From assembly GCF_025717515.1 (NCBI RefSeq), contig NZ_JAJIRN010000001.1, positions 372,001-436,000 of the forward strand: DNA of 64,000 nucleotides. The letters run 5' to 3'. This DNA is from Roseateles oligotrophus (GTDB taxonomy: Bacteria > Pseudomonadota > Gammaproteobacteria > Burkholderiales > Burkholderiaceae_C). Positions 27,086 to 36,385 of this stretch are shown here, one piece after another. The notes beneath the pieces were generated by a model. The model saw only the letters and a list, made by a program, of their open reading frames with translations. It had not been told where the DNA came from and did not search any database. How positions within the stretch are numbered: the stretch's first letter is position 1; each line of letters begins with the position of its first letter. Made by a program: the position numbers and the translations under genes.

Positions 27086-30070
27086 ATGTTGCTGACCCGC
27101 AAATCTTCTTCCGCCACGACTCAAGCCCAGGCATCTGCTGGTCTGGTCAATAGCCTGAGCCGTGGGCTTGACGGACAAAGCCGTCGCACGATTCCGACCA
27201 TGGACCGGCGCTTGTTTTTGCGTCGCTCCGGCCTGGGTCTGGGCGCCGGACTGGCCGCGACGCAGCTGAGCCTGGTGCAAAGAAAGGCCCATGCTGCCGA
27301 CACCGCGGCGCCGGCCGCCGGCGCCAAGGCCAAGGTGGAAGTCAAACGCACCGTCTGCGGCCATTGCTCGGTCGGCTGTGCGGTGGATGCGGTGGTCGAG
27401 AACGGCGTCTGGGTGCGCCAGGAGCCGGTGTTTGATTCGCCGATCAACCTCGGCGCGCATTGCGCCAAGGGCGCCGCCTTGCGCGAGCATGGTGCCGGCG
27501 AGCACCGCCTGCGCACGCCGATGAAGCTGGTGAACGGCAAGTACCAGAAGATCAGCTGGGATGTGGCCTTGACCGAAATCAGCGCCAAGATGCTGGAGTT
27601 GAAAAAGCAAAGCGGCCCGGACTCGGTCTTCATCGTCGGCTCCTCCAAACACAATAACGAGCAGGCCTATCTGCTGCGCAAATGGGTCAGCTTTTGGGGC
27701 AGCAATAACTGCGATCACCAGGCGCGGATTTGCCACTCGACCACGGTGGCCGGGGTGGCCAACACCTGGGGCTACGGCGCGATGACCAACTCGTACAACG
27801 ATATGCGCAACTCCCGCGCTGCGATGTACATCGGCTCCAACGCGGCCGAGGCGCACCCGGTCTCGATGCTGCACATGCTGCATGCCAAAGAGAATGGCTG
27901 CAAGATGATCGTCGTCGATCCACGCTTCACGCGCACGGCGGCCAAGGCCGATGACTATGTGCGCATCCGCTCCGGCTCCGACATTCCCTTCGTCTTTGGC
28001 CTCGTTTATCACATCTTCAAAAACGGCTGGGAAGACAAGAACTACATCCACGACCGTGTCTACGGCATGGACAAGGTGCGCGAAGACATCATGGCCAAGT
28101 GGACGCCCGACAAGGTGCTCGAAGCCTGCGGCGTCGACGAGGCCACCTGCTACAAGGTCGCCAAGACGCTGGCCGACAACCGCCCCAGCACCATCGTCTG
28201 GTGCATGGGCCAGACCCAGCACAGCATTGGTAATGCGGTGGTGCGAGCGTCTTGCATCCTGCAATTGGTGCTGGGCAATGTGGGCGTTAGCGGCGGCGGC
28301 ACCAATATTTTCCGCGGCCATGACAACGTCCAGGGCGCCACCGATGTGGGCCCGAATCCCGATTCGCTGCCCGGCTACTACGGCCTGGCCGAAGGCGCCT
28401 GGAAGCATTTCGCCAAGATCTGGGATGTTGACTTCGAGTGGATCAAGAAGCAGTACGCACCGGGCATGTTGACCAAACCCGGCATGACCGTCTCGCGCTG
28501 GATCGACGGTGTGCTGGAGAAGAACGAGCTGATCGACCAGGAAAGCAATCTGCGCGGCCTGTTCTTCTGGGGCCATGCGCCCAACTCTCAGACCCGCGGC
28601 CTCGAGATGAAGAAGGCAATGGACAAACTGGACCTGCTGGTCGTCGTCGATCCGTTTCCGTCCGCTACCGCCGCGATGGCGGCCATGCCGGGCAAAGCGG
28701 ATGAGCTGAATCCGAACCGCGCGGTGTATCTGCTGCCTGCCTGCACGCAATTCGAAACCAGCGGCTCTTGCACCGCATCGAACCGCTCGATTCAATGGCG
28801 CGAGAAGGTGATCGAGCCGCTGTGGGAGTCGCGCACCGATCACATGATCATGTATCAGCTGGCGCAAAAACTCGGCTTCGACAAGGAACTGATGAAGAGT
28901 GGCAAATTGGTGCCGGGCAAGGGCGGCATGCCGGAGCCGGAGACCGAATCGCTGCTGCGCGAGATCAACCGGGGCCTGTGGACGATTGGCTACACCGGCC
29001 AGAGCCCGGAGCGGCTCAAAGCGCATATGCGCAATATGAATGTGTTCGATGTGAAGACCTTGCGTGCCAAGGGCGGCATCGACAAGGAAACCGGCTACAA
29101 GCTCGACGGCGACTACTTCGGCCTGCCTTGGCCCTGCTACGGCACGCCCGAGCTCAAGCACCCCGGCTCGCCCAATCTCTACGACACCTCCAAGCATGTG
29201 ATGGAGGGCGGCGGCAACTTCCGCGCTAACTTCGGCGTCGAGCGGGACGGCGTCAGCCTGCTGGCCGAGGACGGCTCGCATTCCAAGGGCTCGGCCATCA
29301 CCACCGGCTACCCGGAGTTTGACCATCTGCTGCTCAAGAAGCTGGGCTGGTGGAACGACCTGACCGAGGCCGAGATGAAGCTGGCGGAGGGCAAGAACTG
29401 GAAGACCGATCTGTCCGGCGGCATCCAGCGCGTCGCTATGGCGCATGGTTGCCACCCGTTCGGAAATGCCAAGGCGCGGGCGGTGGTCTGGAACTTCCCG
29501 GATCCGATTCCGCAGCACCGCGAGGCGCTGTTCTCGACCCGGCCCGACCTGATCGCGAAGTACCCGACCCATGATGACAAGAAGAGCTTCTGGCGCCTGC
29601 CGACGCTGTACAAGAGCGTGCAGGACAAGAACGTCGACATCGTCAAGACCTTCCCGCTGATCATGAGCTCGGGTCGCCTGGTCGAGTACGAGGGCGGCGG
29701 TGAGGAGACCCGCTCGAACCGCTGGCTGGCCGAGTTGCAGCAGCATATGTTTGTCGAGATCAATCCGGCCACGGCGAACGACCGCGGCATCCGTGACGGC
29801 GAAGATGTCTGGGTGACCACGCCGACCGGCGCCAAGCTGACCGTGCGCGCGCTGGTGACCGAGCGGGTCGACCGCGACACCGTCTGGCTGCCCTTCCACT
29901 TCTCGGGCCGCTGGCAAGGCGCTGATCTGCTCCAGCATTACCCCGAGGGCGCGGCGCCGATTGTGCGCGGCGAGGCGATCAATACCGCCACAACCTATGG
30001 TTATGACAGTGTGACGATGATGCAAGAGACTAAGACGACGGTCTGCCAAGTCACTAGAGCCACCGTCTAA
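27086..30070 (+). CDS. Formate dehydrogenase alpha (catalytic) subunit, Tat-exported, Cys form
   Basis: The 994-residue protein has a long N-terminal region with a twin-arginine motif DRRLFLRRSG (about 40-49) and a following hydrophobic stretch. Mature sequence motifs include the 4Fe-4S cluster C91/C94/C98/C126 and the bis-MGD active-site loop HQARICHSTTVAG with Cys216 where others use selenocysteine. It oxidises formate to CO2 in the periplasm, or does the reverse. The metal may be W or Mo; the nearby tungstate transporter favours W. The start at 27086 has a GGAG box five bases upstream. The C-terminal molydopterin-dinucleotide-binding domain (about 860-990) is complete. Confidence 0.96.
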   Translation: MLLTRKSSSATTQAQASAGLVNSLSRGLDGQSRRTIPTMDRRLFLRRSGLGLGAGLAATQLSLVQRKAHAADTAAPAAGAKAKVEVKRTVCGHCSVGCAVDAVVENGVWVRQEPVFDSPINLGAHCAKGAALREHGAGEHRLRTPMKLVNGKYQKISWDVALTEISAKMLELKKQSGPDSVFIVGSSKHNNEQAYLLRKWVSFWGSNNCDHQARICHSTTVAGVANTWGYGAMTNSYNDMRNSRAAMYIGSNAAEAHPVSMLHMLHAKENGCKMIVVDPRFTRTAAKADDYVRIRSGSDIPFVFGLVYHIFKNGWEDKNYIHDRVYGMDKVREDIMAKWTPDKVLEACGVDEATCYKVAKTLADNRPSTIVWCMGQTQHSIGNAVVRASCILQLVLGNVGVSGGGTNIFRGHDNVQGATDVGPNPDSLPGYYGLAEGAWKHFAKIWDVDFEWIKKQYAPGMLTKPGMTVSRWIDGVLEKNELIDQESNLRGLFFWGHAPNSQTRGLEMKKAMDKLDLLVVVDPFPSATAAMAAMPGKADELNPNRAVYLLPACTQFETSGSCTASNRSIQWREKVIEPLWESRTDHMIMYQLAQKLGFDKELMKSGKLVPGKGGMPEPETESLLREINRGLWTIGYTGQSPERLKAHMRNMNVFDVKTLRAKGGIDKETGYKLDGDYFGLPWPCYGTPELKHPGSPNLYDTSKHVMEGGGNFRANFGVERDGVSLLAEDGSHSKGSAITTGYPEFDHLLLKKLGWWNDLTEAEMKLAEGKNWKTDLSGGIQRVAMAHGCHPFGNAKARAVVWNFPDPIPQHREALFSTRPDLIAKYPTHDDKKSFWRLPTLYKSVQDKNVDIVKTFPLIMSSGRLVEYEGGGEETRSNRWLAELQQHMFVEINPATANDRGIRDGEDVWVTTPTGAKLTVRALVTERVDRDTVWLPFHFSGRWQGADLLQHYPEGAAPIVRGEAINTATTYGYDSVTMMQETKTTVCQVTRATV

Positions 30071-30083
30071 GGGGAGTACCGAC

Positions 30084-30716
30084 ATGGCAAGAATGAAATT
30101 CATCTGCGACGCCGAGCGTTGCATCGAGTGCAATGGCTGCGTCACCGCCTGCAAGGCCGAGCATGACATTCCCTGGGGTGTCAATCGGCGCCGCGTTGTC
30201 ACTATGAACGACGGCGTGGCGGGCGAGAAAAGCATCTCGGTCGCCTGCATGCATTGCTCGGACGCGCCTTGCATGGCGGTCTGCCCGGTCAACTGCTTTT
30301 ACCGCACCGACGAAGGCGTGGTCCTGCATGACAAGGACATCTGCATCGGTTGCGGCTACTGCTCTTACGCCTGCCCCTTTGGCGCGCCGCAGTTCCCCAG
30401 TACGGGCGCCTTTGGTCTGCGCGGCAAGATGGACAAGTGCACCTTCTGTGCCGGTGGCCCGGAGGAGAACGGCAGCCAGGCCGAGTTTGAAAAATACGGC
30501 CGCAATCGCCTGTCCGAAGGCAAGCTGCCGGCTTGCGCCGAGATGTGCTCGACCAAGGCCTTGCTGGCCGGCGACGGCGATGTGGTGGCCGACATCCTGC
30601 GCAACCGGGTCTTGGTACGCGGCAAGGGCAGCGAGGTCTGGGGTTGGGGGACGGCTTACGGAAAGCCAAGGGATGGCCAACCGGCAGCCGGCAAGCCCGA
30701 TGAGGTGAAGTCGTGA
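30084..30716 (+). CDS. Formate dehydrogenase beta subunit (4Fe-4S electron-transfer protein)
   Basis: The 210-residue protein has four ferredoxin-type cluster motifs: CIECNGC..AC, CMHCSDAPCMAVCP, CIGCGYCSYACPFGAPQ and CTFC with a late CAEMC. It passes electrons from the alpha subunit to the membrane gamma subunit. It is carried out of the cell with the alpha subunit, having no signal of its own. Shine-Dalgarno aagggga precedes the ATG, and the alpha gene ends 13 bp upstream. Its end overlaps the small lipoprotein start by four bases. Confidence 0.94.
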   Translation: MARMKFICDAERCIECNGCVTACKAEHDIPWGVNRRRVVTMNDGVAGEKSISVACMHCSDAPCMAVCPVNCFYRTDEGVVLHDKDICIGCGYCSYACPFGAPQFPSTGAFGLRGKMDKCTFCAGGPEENGSQAEFEKYGRNRLSEGKLPACAEMCSTKALLAGDGDVVADILRNRVLVRGKGSEVWGWGTAYGKPRDGQPAAGKPDEVKS

Positions 30717-30943
30717 AAGTCAGGCTCTTGCTGCTGGCCGCAATCGCCTTGCTGAATCTGCCCGGCTGCGCCGAGCGCGAGCAAAAGCTGCTCAAGAAGG
30801 CGGGCTCCGATGCGTCGATGTGGAGCGTCAGCGAGGCCGCCAATCCGGGCTTCAAGGCGGCGGGATGGGCGCCCGGTGATCGGGCGTCTTGGGAGGCGCA
30901 GATCCGGCGGCGCAACCAAGCGCAGAACGACTATTCACGCTGA
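30713..30943 (+). CDS. Small predicted lipoprotein in the formate dehydrogenase operon
   Basis: The 76-residue protein starts at GTG, coupled to the beta gene by a GTGA overlap. It has a lipoprotein signal peptide with lipobox LPGC (cysteine near residue 19). The mature part is short, charged and free of known domains (WSVSEAANPGFKAAGW, ending QNDYSR). It sits between the beta and gamma genes, so it is likely an accessory or assembly factor of the periplasmic enzyme. Function is not known. Confidence 0.8.
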   Translation: MKVRLLLLAAIALLNLPGCAEREQKLLKKAGSDASMWSVSEAANPGFKAAGWAPGDRASWEAQIRRRNQAQNDYSR

Positions 30944-30957
30944 AACGGGAGGCTTCC

Positions 30958-32082
30958 ATGCGCAAGCTCATTGTTGGTCTGCTGAATATGTTTGCGATCT
31001 CGCTTGCCTGCGCGCAAGCTGCGCCGCCGCAAGCGCTGGAGCAAGTGGCTTCGGCGCCGGCGGGTTTTGTGGCCCCGGCCTTGCCCAAGATGGATGAAAG
31101 CAATGCGCAGCGGGCCAAGTCGCAGCCCGGCAATAACGCGCCTTTTTGGCGGGCCGTGCATGGCTCGGGTGACCAAGCCGGCATCAGCAATCTGCCCGGC
31201 GCCGAGAAGGGTGTGTTGATTCAGTCGATGGTTCAGTACCCCGGCTCCAAGCTGACCACGGCCGGGGAAGCCTGGCGGCAGGTACGCAATCAGTGGATCA
31301 TCCCTTACGGTGGCTCGCTGCTGCTGATCACGGTGCTGGCGCTGGCGCTGTTCTATTTTTCCAAGGGCACGATGGGTGGCCATGTCCCCTATACCGGGCG
31401 CTTGATCGAGCGTTTCACCTATTTCGAGCGGGCAGCGCATTGGAGCAATGCCGCCGCCTTCAGCCTGCTTGCTGTTTCGGGTCTGGTGATGGCCTTCGGC
31501 AAGTTTTTCTTGCTGCCGGTCTTGGGCGGTACGCTGTTCGGTTGGCTGGCCTATGCCTTGAAGACGGCACATAACTTCGCCGGCCCACTGTTCGCGGTCT
31601 CCTTGTTTGTGGTGTTCGTGACCTTTGTGCGCGATAACCTGCCCACCGCCAATGATCTGAAATGGCTGCTCAAAGGCGGTGGCTTGTTTGGCGAACATGA
31701 GGTGCCGTCGGCACGCTTCAACGCGGGTGAGAAAGTGGTGTTCTGGGCCGGCGTCTTTGTGCTTGGATTCACCGTCGTCGCCTCGGGCCTGGTCCTCGAC
31801 CAATTGATTCCCGGTCTGGCCTATTTGCGCGGCGACATGCAGATCGCCCACATGATTCATGCGAGTGCTTCGGTGCTGATGATGACGCTGTTCCTGGGCC
31901 ACATTTATATGGGCACGATGGGCATGAAGGATGCGCTTTCCGCCATGAAAACCGGCATGGTTGATGAAGGCTGGGCGAAGGAACATCATGAGTTGTGGTT
32001 CGATGACATTCGCGCCGGCAAGATCCCGGCGCAACGCTCGACGGGGGCCGCGCCTGCCGGGGCTGTCGCAGCTCAGCATTGA
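30958..32082 (+). CDS. Formate dehydrogenase gamma subunit (cytochrome b556, membrane anchor)
   Basis: The 374-residue protein has a signal peptide (about 1-20) and a periplasmic N-terminal part (about 20-110). A cytochrome b domain with four membrane helices follows (about 118-340). Candidate haem histidines occur in FERAAHWSNA, TAHNFAGPL and IAHMIHA. It takes electrons from the beta subunit and hands them to quinone. The long periplasmic N-terminus is usual for this subgroup. The start is taken at ATG 30958 after gggagg; the open frame extends 23 codons upstream into the lipoprotein gene. Confidence 0.93.
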   Translation: MRKLIVGLLNMFAISLACAQAAPPQALEQVASAPAGFVAPALPKMDESNAQRAKSQPGNNAPFWRAVHGSGDQAGISNLPGAEKGVLIQSMVQYPGSKLTTAGEAWRQVRNQWIIPYGGSLLLITVLALALFYFSKGTMGGHVPYTGRLIERFTYFERAAHWSNAAAFSLLAVSGLVMAFGKFFLLPVLGGTLFGWLAYALKTAHNFAGPLFAVSLFVVFVTFVRDNLPTANDLKWLLKGGGLFGEHEVPSARFNAGEKVVFWAGVFVLGFTVVASGLVLDQLIPGLAYLRGDMQIAHMIHASASVLMMTLFLGHIYMGTMGMKDALSAMKTGMVDEGWAKEHHELWFDDIRAGKIPAQRSTGAAPAGAVAAQH

Positions 32083-32110
32083 GCCCCAGTTCTAGACAAG
32101 GAATCCGATC

Positions 32111-32455
32111 ATGGTTCGCTGCACAAATTTCCCCTTCAAGCTGAGCTTGGCTGCCCTGATTTGCCTAGCGATGAGCGGCGTGTCGGCCAAGTTGCCCGCG
32201 CCCAGTGATGAGGCCAAGGCCAAGGCGGCGGCGACCGCCGCCAAGACGGCCTGGTCCGACAAACTCGCGGCCTTTCAACTCTGCCAAGCGATGAACCGCG
32301 TTGCCGATGGCTATCGCAAGAACGCCAAGGCGGCCGGCCGCGAAGTGCAGCCGGCGGTCGACACGCCGGCCTGTGCCGACCCTGGGCCCTTTGTGGCGCC
32401 GGAGGTTCTTGCAGTCGCTGCGCCGGCTTCGGCGCCGACGCCGCCCAAGAAGTGA
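32111..32455 (+). CDS. Small exported protein of the formate dehydrogenase operon
   Basis: The 114-residue protein has a Sec signal peptide (about 1-26; SLAALICLAMSGVSA). The mature part holds two cysteines (in FQLCQAMNRVADGY and TPACADPGPF) and a proline/alanine tail. The two cysteines could form a disulfide in the periplasm. There is no known domain. Its position between gamma and the DUF6352-like gene suggests a role in the same periplasmic complex. Confidence 0.75.
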   Translation: MVRCTNFPFKLSLAALICLAMSGVSAKLPAPSDEAKAKAAATAAKTAWSDKLAAFQLCQAMNRVADGYRKNAKAAGREVQPAVDTPACADPGPFVAPEVLAVAAPASAPTPPKK

Positions 32456-33480
32456 TCGCCATCGATTCGACCGCGACGCTCAAGCCCTTGCACGAATTCT
32501 GGCTGGCCGGTGCGCGGGCCAGGCTGGCAACAGACGCCCGAGGCTGGCTGCAGGCTGACGATGATTTTTTACGGCTGTGCTTGCGCCGACCCGAGTTGAG
32601 CTTGGTGGCCGAGTCCTGCCCGGCCGAAATTTCCCTTCATCAAGCCTTGATGGCGAGCCCATCGGCGGCCGTGTCGGCGGAGCAATTGAATGCGATCGAG
32701 GACGGCGATGCCCGCTCCAACTTCCAACTCTTTGTGCGCTTCCGAGACGAATTGCTGGCCGCCGGCAGCTTGGAAGCCTATTACCTGAGTGAGCTGCGCG
32801 GCCCGCAAGTGACGGTGCCACCTTTGTTTCTGGACTGTCTGGTGGCCACCATCGTCGGCCATTTGCAGGCCGGCTGTGGCGATGCGTTTCAAGTCCGCGC
32901 GGCGGAGTTGCTGTTCCGTACGCAAGGCCTGACCCTCACCGAGGGCCGCTTGCTATGTGCCGATCTTGAGTCTTTGGAGCAGCGTCAGTCCAGTGCGGGC
33001 TTGCTGGATGTGCTGAGTCCGGCCAATGCCGTCGATTTTTTCGCGGGTGATCCCGAGCGCTTGTTCGCGCTCGACCTGACCCACGAGGTTTCCAATCAAC
33101 TGGGTCACGGCTTGATTTTCAATCTGACGCTCAAGCATTCGGGTTTGAAGGCGCTGGCCCAGGTGTTAGCGCAATGGCTGACGCATTTCTTGGGCAAGCC
33201 GGTCAAGATCACGCCCTTGCAAAAGGTCGACGATCCGGCTTGGAGTTGGCATATCGGCCTGGATGTGCAGGCGATGCGCTTGTTGAACGATTTGTATGAA
33301 GACCGACCGGTCGATAGCGCGCGGCTGGCGCAGTTGATCAGCTTGTTCAGGCTCGATCTACCGGGCCGCTACCCCAAGCCTATCTATCTGGGGCTGGCGA
33401 TGACGGCCGAGTCGCGCTTGAAACTCAAGCCGCAGAACCTCTTGCTCAATCTGCCGGCCGAGTTGGCCTTGTTGGGGTGA
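32452..33480 (+). CDS. DUF6352-like protein, formate dehydrogenase cluster
   Basis: The 342-residue protein starts at GTG with a GTGA overlap with the preceding gene. It is mostly alpha-helical, soluble and without a signal peptide. Recognisable segments are LHEFWLAGARARLATDARGW near the start and ALDLTHEVSNQLGHGLIFNLTLKHSGL in the middle. I recall this type as DUF6352, a family linked to formate dehydrogenase clusters in Burkholderiales, but the family name is from memory. No catalytic motif is visible; function unknown. Confidence 0.72.
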   Translation: MIAIDSTATLKPLHEFWLAGARARLATDARGWLQADDDFLRLCLRRPELSLVAESCPAEISLHQALMASPSAAVSAEQLNAIEDGDARSNFQLFVRFRDELLAAGSLEAYYLSELRGPQVTVPPLFLDCLVATIVGHLQAGCGDAFQVRAAELLFRTQGLTLTEGRLLCADLESLEQRQSSAGLLDVLSPANAVDFFAGDPERLFALDLTHEVSNQLGHGLIFNLTLKHSGLKALAQVLAQWLTHFLGKPVKITPLQKVDDPAWSWHIGLDVQAMRLLNDLYEDRPVDSARLAQLISLFRLDLPGRYPKPIYLGLAMTAESRLKLKPQNLLLNLPAELALLG

Positions 33481-33487
33481 TCGCCGT

Positions 33488-34210
33488 TTGAGTGCATTTT
33501 CCGAAAGCTTGGGTGCAGCGTTTGATCTGATCGTGAACGCCGACGCGGTGTTGCTGCACATACTGCGCTTGTCCTTGCTCGTCAGCGGCTCGGCTTGCCT
33601 GTTTGCCGCTGCGTTTGGCTTGGCCCTCGGTGCTTGGGTGGCGGTCACGCGCTTCCCCGGTCACCGCGTTTTGCAGGGCCTGCTGTCGACGCTGTTGGCG
33701 CTGCCTTCGGTGGTGGTGGGGCTGGTGGTCTATCTGCTCTTGTCACGAAGCGGGCCGCTCGGTTCTTGGGGGATTTTGTTCACGCCGGCGGCGATGGTGT
33801 TGGCGCAGACCCTGCTGGTCTTGCCGGTGATTGCGGCGCTCGCGCAGCAATTGGTGCGCGACGGCTTGCGCGAGGGCGGCGCTCAGCTTCGCTCGATGGG
33901 GGCCGGGCCCTTCACCGCCGCCTGCCTGATGCTGGTGCATGAGCGCTGGGCGGTCTTGACGATTTTGTTGACGGCCTTTGGGCGCGCTGTTTCCGAGGTC
34001 GGTGCGGTGATGATTGTGGGCGGCAATATCGACGGCGTAACCCGGGTCATCACGACGGCAATTGCACTCGAAACCAGCAAGGGCGATTTGCCGCAGGCCT
34101 TGGCGCTCGGCCTGGTCTTGCTGGCCTTGGTGGGCCTGATCAATCTGATCATCGCGGTCACTCAGGCCTGGCAGCGCGCGCAGGGCGGGCAGTCGGAGTA
34201 TGCGCGGTGA
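33488..34210 (+). CDS. tupB: Tungstate ABC transporter permease
   Basis: The 240-residue protein has about five to six membrane helices and the binding-protein-dependent permease motif region EGGAQLRSMGAGPFTA, followed by GRAVSEVGAVMIVGGNIDG, which is characteristic of TupB/WtpB permeases. It forms the inner-membrane channel of the tupBCA system. The start is a TTG seven bases after the previous stop. Specificity for tungstate rather than molybdate rests on the TupA-type binding protein encoded next. Confidence 0.88.
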   Translation: MSAFSESLGAAFDLIVNADAVLLHILRLSLLVSGSACLFAAAFGLALGAWVAVTRFPGHRVLQGLLSTLLALPSVVVGLVVYLLLSRSGPLGSWGILFTPAAMVLAQTLLVLPVIAALAQQLVRDGLREGGAQLRSMGAGPFTAACLMLVHERWAVLTILLTAFGRAVSEVGAVMIVGGNIDGVTRVITTAIALETSKGDLPQALALGLVLLALVGLINLIIAVTQAWQRAQGGQSEYAR

Positions 34211-34935
34211 TCGCTGAAGAAAAACAATCACCGGCCATGCTGCTGAGTCTGGAGGGCGCCGGCCTGCGCTTCGGCAATGTGCAGGCCTTGAGCGATGTGA
34301 CGATGCAGGTGCGGCAAGGCGAATTCATTGCCCTGATCGGCGCCAATGGCTCGGGCAAGACCAGCTTGCTGCAGGCGCTGCATGGCTTGTTGCCACTGAG
34401 CGGGCGGCGTTTGGTGGCGGCGGATTGCGGGCGCCAGGTGATGGTGTTTCAGCGTCCCTTCATGCTGCGCCTGTCGGTCTGGCGGAACTTGCTGTTAGCA
34501 CTTTGGCTGGCCGGTGTGCCGCGCCCCTTGCGAGCCGCACGTGCGAGCGAGGCCTTGCAGCGCGCCGGCTTGAGCAGCTTGCGTGACAGACCCGCGCGCG
34601 CCTTGTCGGGCGGCCAGCAGCAGCGCCTGGCCTTGGCCCGTGCTTGGGCCGTTAGGCCGGGCGTGCTCTTTCTGGATGAGCCGACGGCCAATTTGGACCC
34701 CTCGGCCAAAAATGAAATCGAGGCCATGCTGGCCGGCTTCATGGCCGAGGGCATGACGCTGATCATGAGTACGCACAATCTGGGTCAGGCCAAACGGCTG
34801 GCGAGTCGGGTCATCTATCTGGATCGTGGCAAGATTCGGGCCGACCTGCCCAGTGCGGTTTTTTTCAAAGAGCATGCACTCGATGCAAGGCTCGATCTGT
34901 TTCTCAAAGGGGAGTTGACATGGGATTTGTTGTGA
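34207..34935 (+). CDS. tupC: Tungstate ABC transporter ATP-binding protein
   Basis: The 242-residue ATPase has Walker A GANGSGKTSL, signature LSGGQQQRLALARA, Walker B VLFLDEPTANLDP and the H-loop in MSTHNLGQAKRL. It powers the TupB permease from the cytosolic face. The GTG at 34207 overlaps the tupB stop by four bases; an ATG at 34237 is an alternative start. The 3' end overlaps tupA by 16 bases. Confidence 0.9.
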   Translation: MIAEEKQSPAMLLSLEGAGLRFGNVQALSDVTMQVRQGEFIALIGANGSGKTSLLQALHGLLPLSGRRLVAADCGRQVMVFQRPFMLRLSVWRNLLLALWLAGVPRPLRAARASEALQRAGLSSLRDRPARALSGGQQQRLALARAWAVRPGVLFLDEPTANLDPSAKNEIEAMLAGFMAEGMTLIMSTHNLGQAKRLASRVIYLDRGKIRADLPSAVFFKEHALDARLDLFLKGELTWDLL

Positions 34936-35753
34936 AAACCGTCTGCGGTTTCTTGCTTGCCATCGGCTTGAGCGTTAGCGGCCATGCGCAGGAGCGCGCG
35001 ATCGTGATGGCCTCGACCACCAGTACCGAGCAGTCTGGCCTGTTCGCCCATCTGCTGCCGGCCTTCAAACAAGTCAGCGGCATCGAGGTGCGCGTGGTCG
35101 CGCTGGGCACGGGCCAAGCGCTTGATATGGGGCGCCGGGGTGATGCCGATGTGCTGTTTGTGCACGACCAAGCAGCCGAGGAAAAATTCGTTGCCGAGGG
35201 CTACGGCTTGGCTCGCAGGGCGGTGATGTTCAACGACTTTGTGTTGGTCGGCCCGGCCAGCGACCCCGCCGATGTGCGTGGGCAAGATATCGTCGCCGCC
35301 TTGAAGAAGCTCGCGACCGCCAAAGCGCCGTTCATCTCGCGCGGCGACAAGAGCGGCACCCATGCGGCCGAGCTGCGCTTTTGGAAGGCAGCCGGCATCG
35401 ACGATCCCGCCGCCAAGACCGATGCCCAGCGTTTGATCGATTACCGCGCCTGCGGATGCGGCATGGGCCCGGCACTCAATATTGCCTCCAGCCTTGATGG
35501 CTACGCCTTGACCGACCGCGGCACCTGGTTGTCTTTCAAGAATCGGGGCAATTTGGCCGTGCTGGTGGAAGGGGACAAGCGCTTGTTCAATCAATACGGC
35601 GTGATCGTCATCAACCCGGCCAAGCACCCGCATACCAAGACCGCGCAGGCCCAGGCTTTCGCCGACTGGGTGGTGTCGCCGCAGGGGCAGGCCAGCATTG
35701 CTGCCTACAAAATCGGCGGCGAGCAGCTGTTCTTCCCTAACGCTAAAAATTGA
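34920..35753 (+). CDS. tupA: Tungstate-binding periplasmic protein
   Basis: The 277-residue protein has a signal peptide (about 1-23, cleavage near GHAQ). The mature start is [17 protein letters not shown], containing the TTTS-like oxyanion motif of TupA. Further TupA segments are [21 protein letters not shown] and [16 protein letters not shown]. TupA binds tungstate with high selectivity in the periplasm. Its place between the formate dehydrogenase and cofactor genes supports a tungsten-dependent dehydrogenase. The stop overlaps the possible TTG start of mobA. Confidence 0.88.
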   Translation: MGFVVKTVCGFLLAIGLSVSGHAQERAIVMASTTSTEQSGLFAHLLPAFKQVSGIEVRVVALGTGQALDMGRRGDADVLFVHDQAAEEKFVAEGYGLARRAVMFNDFVLVGPASDPADVRGQDIVAALKKLATAKAPFISRGDKSGTHAAELRFWKAAGIDDPAAKTDAQRLIDYRACGCGMGPALNIASSLDGYALTDRGTWLSFKNRGNLAVLVEGDKRLFNQYGVIVINPAKHPHTKTAQAQAFADWVVSPQGQASIAAYKIGGEQLFFPNAKN

Positions 35754-35773
35754 CGAGTGGAAAGAAGCAAGAC

Positions 35774-36379
35774 GTGATTGATCCAGCAGATATCACCGGC
35801 CTGATTCTGGCCGGCGGCCGCGGCAGCCGCATGGGCGGCGTCGACAAAGGCTTGCAGCCCTATCAGGGCACGGCCTTGGCGCTGCATGCGCTGCTGCGGC
35901 TGGGGCCCCAGGTCGGCGAAGTCATCATCAACGCCAACCGGAACTTAAGCGCCTATGAGTCCATGGGCGCGGCGGTCTGGCCCGACAGCCTGCCCGACTT
36001 TGCCGGCCCGCTGGCCGGCTTCATGGCCGGGCTGGAACATTGCGAGACGCCTTATATGGTGACCGTGCCTTGCGACTCGCCACTTTTTCCCGCCGACTTG
36101 GTGGCGCGGCTGGCGGCGGCGTTGGAGGCGGAAGGGGCGGAGATGGCCATGGCTGTCACCTTGGAGGGCGAGCCACCGGTGCGCCAGCCCCAACCGGTGT
36201 TTTGTCTGCTGAAGACCGAGTTGCTGGAAAGCCTTGTTCGTTTCACCCAGGCCGGCGAAGCGAAGATCGGCAAATGGGCCGCCCAGCATCGCTGCGCACG
36301 GGTCTTGTTCGAGGATGCCGGGGCCTTCGCTAACGCGAATACATTGGAAGACTTGCAGTGTTTGCCCGTGCGGCGCTGA
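35774..36379 (+). CDS. mobA: Molybdenum cofactor guanylyltransferase
   Basis: The 201-residue protein has the nucleotidyltransferase signature [18 protein letters not shown] (about 10-27) and [11 protein letters not shown] (about 97-107). It adds GMP to molybdopterin to make the bis-MGD cofactor, as needed by the formate dehydrogenase. I chose the GTG at 35774, preceded by a ggaaagaag box; a TTG at 35750 overlapping the tupA stop is the alternative. fdhD follows after six bases. Confidence 0.92.
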   Translation: MIDPADITGLILAGGRGSRMGGVDKGLQPYQGTALALHALLRLGPQVGEVIINANRNLSAYESMGAAVWPDSLPDFAGPLAGFMAGLEHCETPYMVTVPCDSPLFPADLVARLAAALEAEGAEMAMAVTLEGEPPVRQPQPVFCLLKTELLESLVRFTQAGEAKIGKWAAQHRCARVLFEDAGAFANANTLEDLQCLPVRR

Positions 36380-36385
36380 GAAGGT

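Noticed and set aside
27731-27733. Selenocysteine in the formate dehydrogenase active site
   Set aside because: The active-site codon is TGC (Cys216) and the frame has no internal TGA, so no selenocysteine is needed.
26999-30292. 1097-residue open frame on the minus strand across the formate dehydrogenase alpha gene
   Set aside because: It mirrors the real gene frame, has no start signal and no recognisable domain.
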